Source: Allobosea sp. WAO
GTDB lineage: Bacteria; Pseudomonadota; Alphaproteobacteria; Rhizobiales; Beijerinckiaceae
Direction of reading: 5' to 3'
DNA: 64,000 nt
NCBI RefSeq assembly: GCF_001509835.1
Contig: NZ_JXTJ01000008.1
Span: 620,001-684,000 of the forward strand
Shown: positions 62,907-64,000 of the stretch, piece after piece
How the letters are laid out: each line of letters starts with the position of its first letter
Numbering within the stretch: position 1 is the stretch's first letter
Translations under genes and position numbers: made by a program
Notes under the pieces: generated by a model
The model's database searches: none
The model's input: the letters and a program-made list of their open reading frames with translations, nothing else
What the model was told of the DNA's origin: nothing

Positions 62907-62923
62907 GCCCGGACTGGCTTCAA
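62896..62923 (-). promoter_or_regulatory. Sigma-70-type promoter of the DUF2147 gene
   Basis: TTGAAG (62923-62918) and TATAGT (62901-62896) on the minus strand are 16 nt apart, leaving a leader of about 45 nt to the ATG at 62844. The rest of the 62845-63202 gap shows no gene. Confidence 0.55.
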
Positions 62924-63202
62924 GAGGGCCGGCTGGCGGGCGCCAGGTCTCTGCCGAATGCTCGCGAAGGTGAATCCTCCGTCAATGCATGCCGCTGCGT
63001 AATCTTAGAAACGCTTTGAAATCATTCGTCATTTCGAGCTGGAAGGCTGAATCGAACGTTGATTTAACCCCGTGCTTACGAGTCGTTGAACTTCGATTCA
63101 TCTCGAATTTTAGCGGAGTCTTTTACCGCCGGGCTCGAACCTCCTCCTCATGAAGCGCGGCCCAGGAAGGGCCGGGCCACGATGAAAACAGGGTGGTTTG
63201 TC

Positions 63203-63472
63203 ATGGCACGCATGGAGATGAGCGCGATCCCCGCTTCGCTGGCGATCCCGATGGAAGCCTCGGCGGAGGCCTATTACGAACTCGGCCTGATGCACGCCGC
63301 CGGCCGCACTGCGCCGGTCGATCTGGTCGCCGCGCAGAAATGGTTCAACGTCGCGCTCGCTAAGGGCTGCAGCCGCGCCGCCGCCCACCGAGCCGAGCTG
63401 GCCCAGGAAATGAGCCGCGAGGAGATCGCGGAGGCGCTGCGCGAGGCGCGCCGGTTCCTGACCCGGCACTGA
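63203..63472 (+). CDS. Sel1-like repeat protein (small)
   Basis: The protein has 89 residues from the ATG at 63203, chosen because related rhizobial proteins also start MARMEM; in-frame ATG 63182 would add seven residues. One Sel1/TPR-like helix pair is visible ([19 protein letters not shown], then [12 protein letters not shown]), followed by a charged helix [18 protein letters not shown]. It is likely a small protein-interaction module in the cytoplasm; function unknown. Confidence 0.75.
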   Translation: MARMEMSAIPASLAIPMEASAEAYYELGLMHAAGRTAPVDLVAAQKWFNVALAKGCSRAAAHRAELAQEMSREEIAEALREARRFLTRH

Positions 63473-63563
63473 GGATAAAGGGCAGCCGTCCAGCTTGTGG
63501 CAAGGGAAGGGCGCCGCTATAAGCGCGCCGCATTCTCCCGATTTTGCCCCAAGGATTACAACG

Positions 63564-63986
63564 ATGGCTGTCCAGCGTACCTTCTCCATTCTCAAGCCCG
63601 ACGCGACGCGCCGCAACCTCACTGGCGCGGTCAACGCGGTCATCGAGAAGGCCGGCCTGCGCATCGTCGCGCAGAAGCGCATCCAGATGACCAAGGCCCA
63701 GGCCGAGACCTTCTACGCCGTTCACAGCGCGCGTCCCTTCTTCGGCGAGCTCGTCGAGTTCATGACCTCCGGCCCCGTCGTCGTGCAGGTCCTCGAGGGC
63801 GAGAACGCCATCGCCGCCTATCGTGAGGTGATGGGCGCCACCAACCCGGCGAACGCCGCCGAGGGCACCGTGCGCAAGCTCTTCGCCGAGTCCGTCGGCG
63901 AGAACACCGTCCATGGTTCTGACGCCCCGGAGACCGCCGCGATCGAGATCGCCCAGTTCTTCGCCGGCAACGAGATCGTCGGCTGA
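63564..63986 (+). CDS. ndk: Nucleoside diphosphate kinase
   Basis: The protein has 140 residues, exactly the bacterial length, from the ATG at 63564 with AAGGA upstream. It starts [18 protein letters not shown]. The phosphate-carrying histidine is in [13 protein letters not shown] near residue 117. It equilibrates nucleoside di- and triphosphates in the cytoplasm. It is an isolated housekeeping gene that ends 14 nt before the window edge. Confidence 0.98.
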   Translation: MAVQRTFSILKPDATRRNLTGAVNAVIEKAGLRIVAQKRIQMTKAQAETFYAVHSARPFFGELVEFMTSGPVVVQVLEGENAIAAYREVMGATNPANAAEGTVRKLFAESVGENTVHGSDAPETAAIEIAQFFAGNEIVG

Positions 63987-64000
63987 GCCGACCGCCTCTC

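Overview
The window reads as a chromosomal segment of a GC-rich alphaproteobacterium of the order Hyphomicrobiales. A Bosea- or Methylobacterium-like genome is my best guess. The reasons are very high GC with long antisense shadow frames, an inositol operon of rhizobial type, many ABC and TRAP solute importers, palindromic intergenic repeats of the GTCATCCCGGG kind, and an MARMEM-type Sel1-like protein. The placement is an inference; no rRNA or tRNA gene is visible to anchor it.

1-11.3 kb, inositol region. A minus-strand operon encodes a short-chain dehydrogenase, an IolG-like dehydrogenase, an inositol-monophosphatase-family enzyme, a periplasmic binding protein and an iron/sugar-phosphate-type ABC permease that is cut by the window edge. 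Divergent from it is rpiR-iolC-iolD-iolE-iolB. Together they cover myo-inositol oxidation, dehydration, ring cleavage, isomerisation, phosphorylation and aldol cleavage. The importer plus a cytoplasmic phosphatase suggests that the imported compound may be a phosphorylated inositol or sugar.

11.5-20.7 kb, amino-acid-like catabolic operon. An XRE-cupin regulator is divergent from a DapA-family lyase/deaminase, an FAD 2-hydroxyacid dehydrogenase, a three-gene polar amino acid ABC importer, a DadA-like FAD oxidase, an ornithine-cyclodeaminase-family imine reductase and an FMN alpha-hydroxyacid oxidase. The set resembles the hydroxyproline/D-amino-acid pathways but matches none exactly.

20.7-27 kb, envelope and signalling. 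This part has an SGNH hydrolase coupled to a small Ala/Pro-rich membrane protein, an OmpR-type two-component pair, a phospholipase D/cardiolipin-synthase-like protein and a divergent endonuclease/exonuclease/phosphatase-family protein.

27.3-41.5 kb, two TRAP catabolic islands. The first is amidohydrolase-dctQ-dctM-dctP. The second has a SAF-domain NAD oxidoreductase, a cyclase-family hydrolase, a GntR regulator, dctP-dctM-dctQ, an SDR, a class III CoA-transferase, an enoyl-CoA hydratase and an aldo/keto reductase. A TTGYATGCAA palindrome recurs at the three intergenic regions of the second island, which suggests that the local GntR protein controls the whole island.

41.7-54.1 kb, mixed housekeeping and accessory genes: a PPOX flavoprotein, a probable small RNA with anti-Shine-Dalgarno sequences, an ankyrin protein, an Anbu proteasome homologue, glutaminase, a large autotransporter, a rhodanese sulfurtransferase, an AlaX editing protein, an SDR, a DUF1428 protein, a photolyase and an orphan VgrG-tip-like protein.

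54.2-64 kb: an RND efflux pump and its adaptor, gatB, two GNAT acetyltransferases, a Nu-class glutathione transferase, a DUF2147 protein behind a clear operator/promoter, a Sel1-like protein and ndk.
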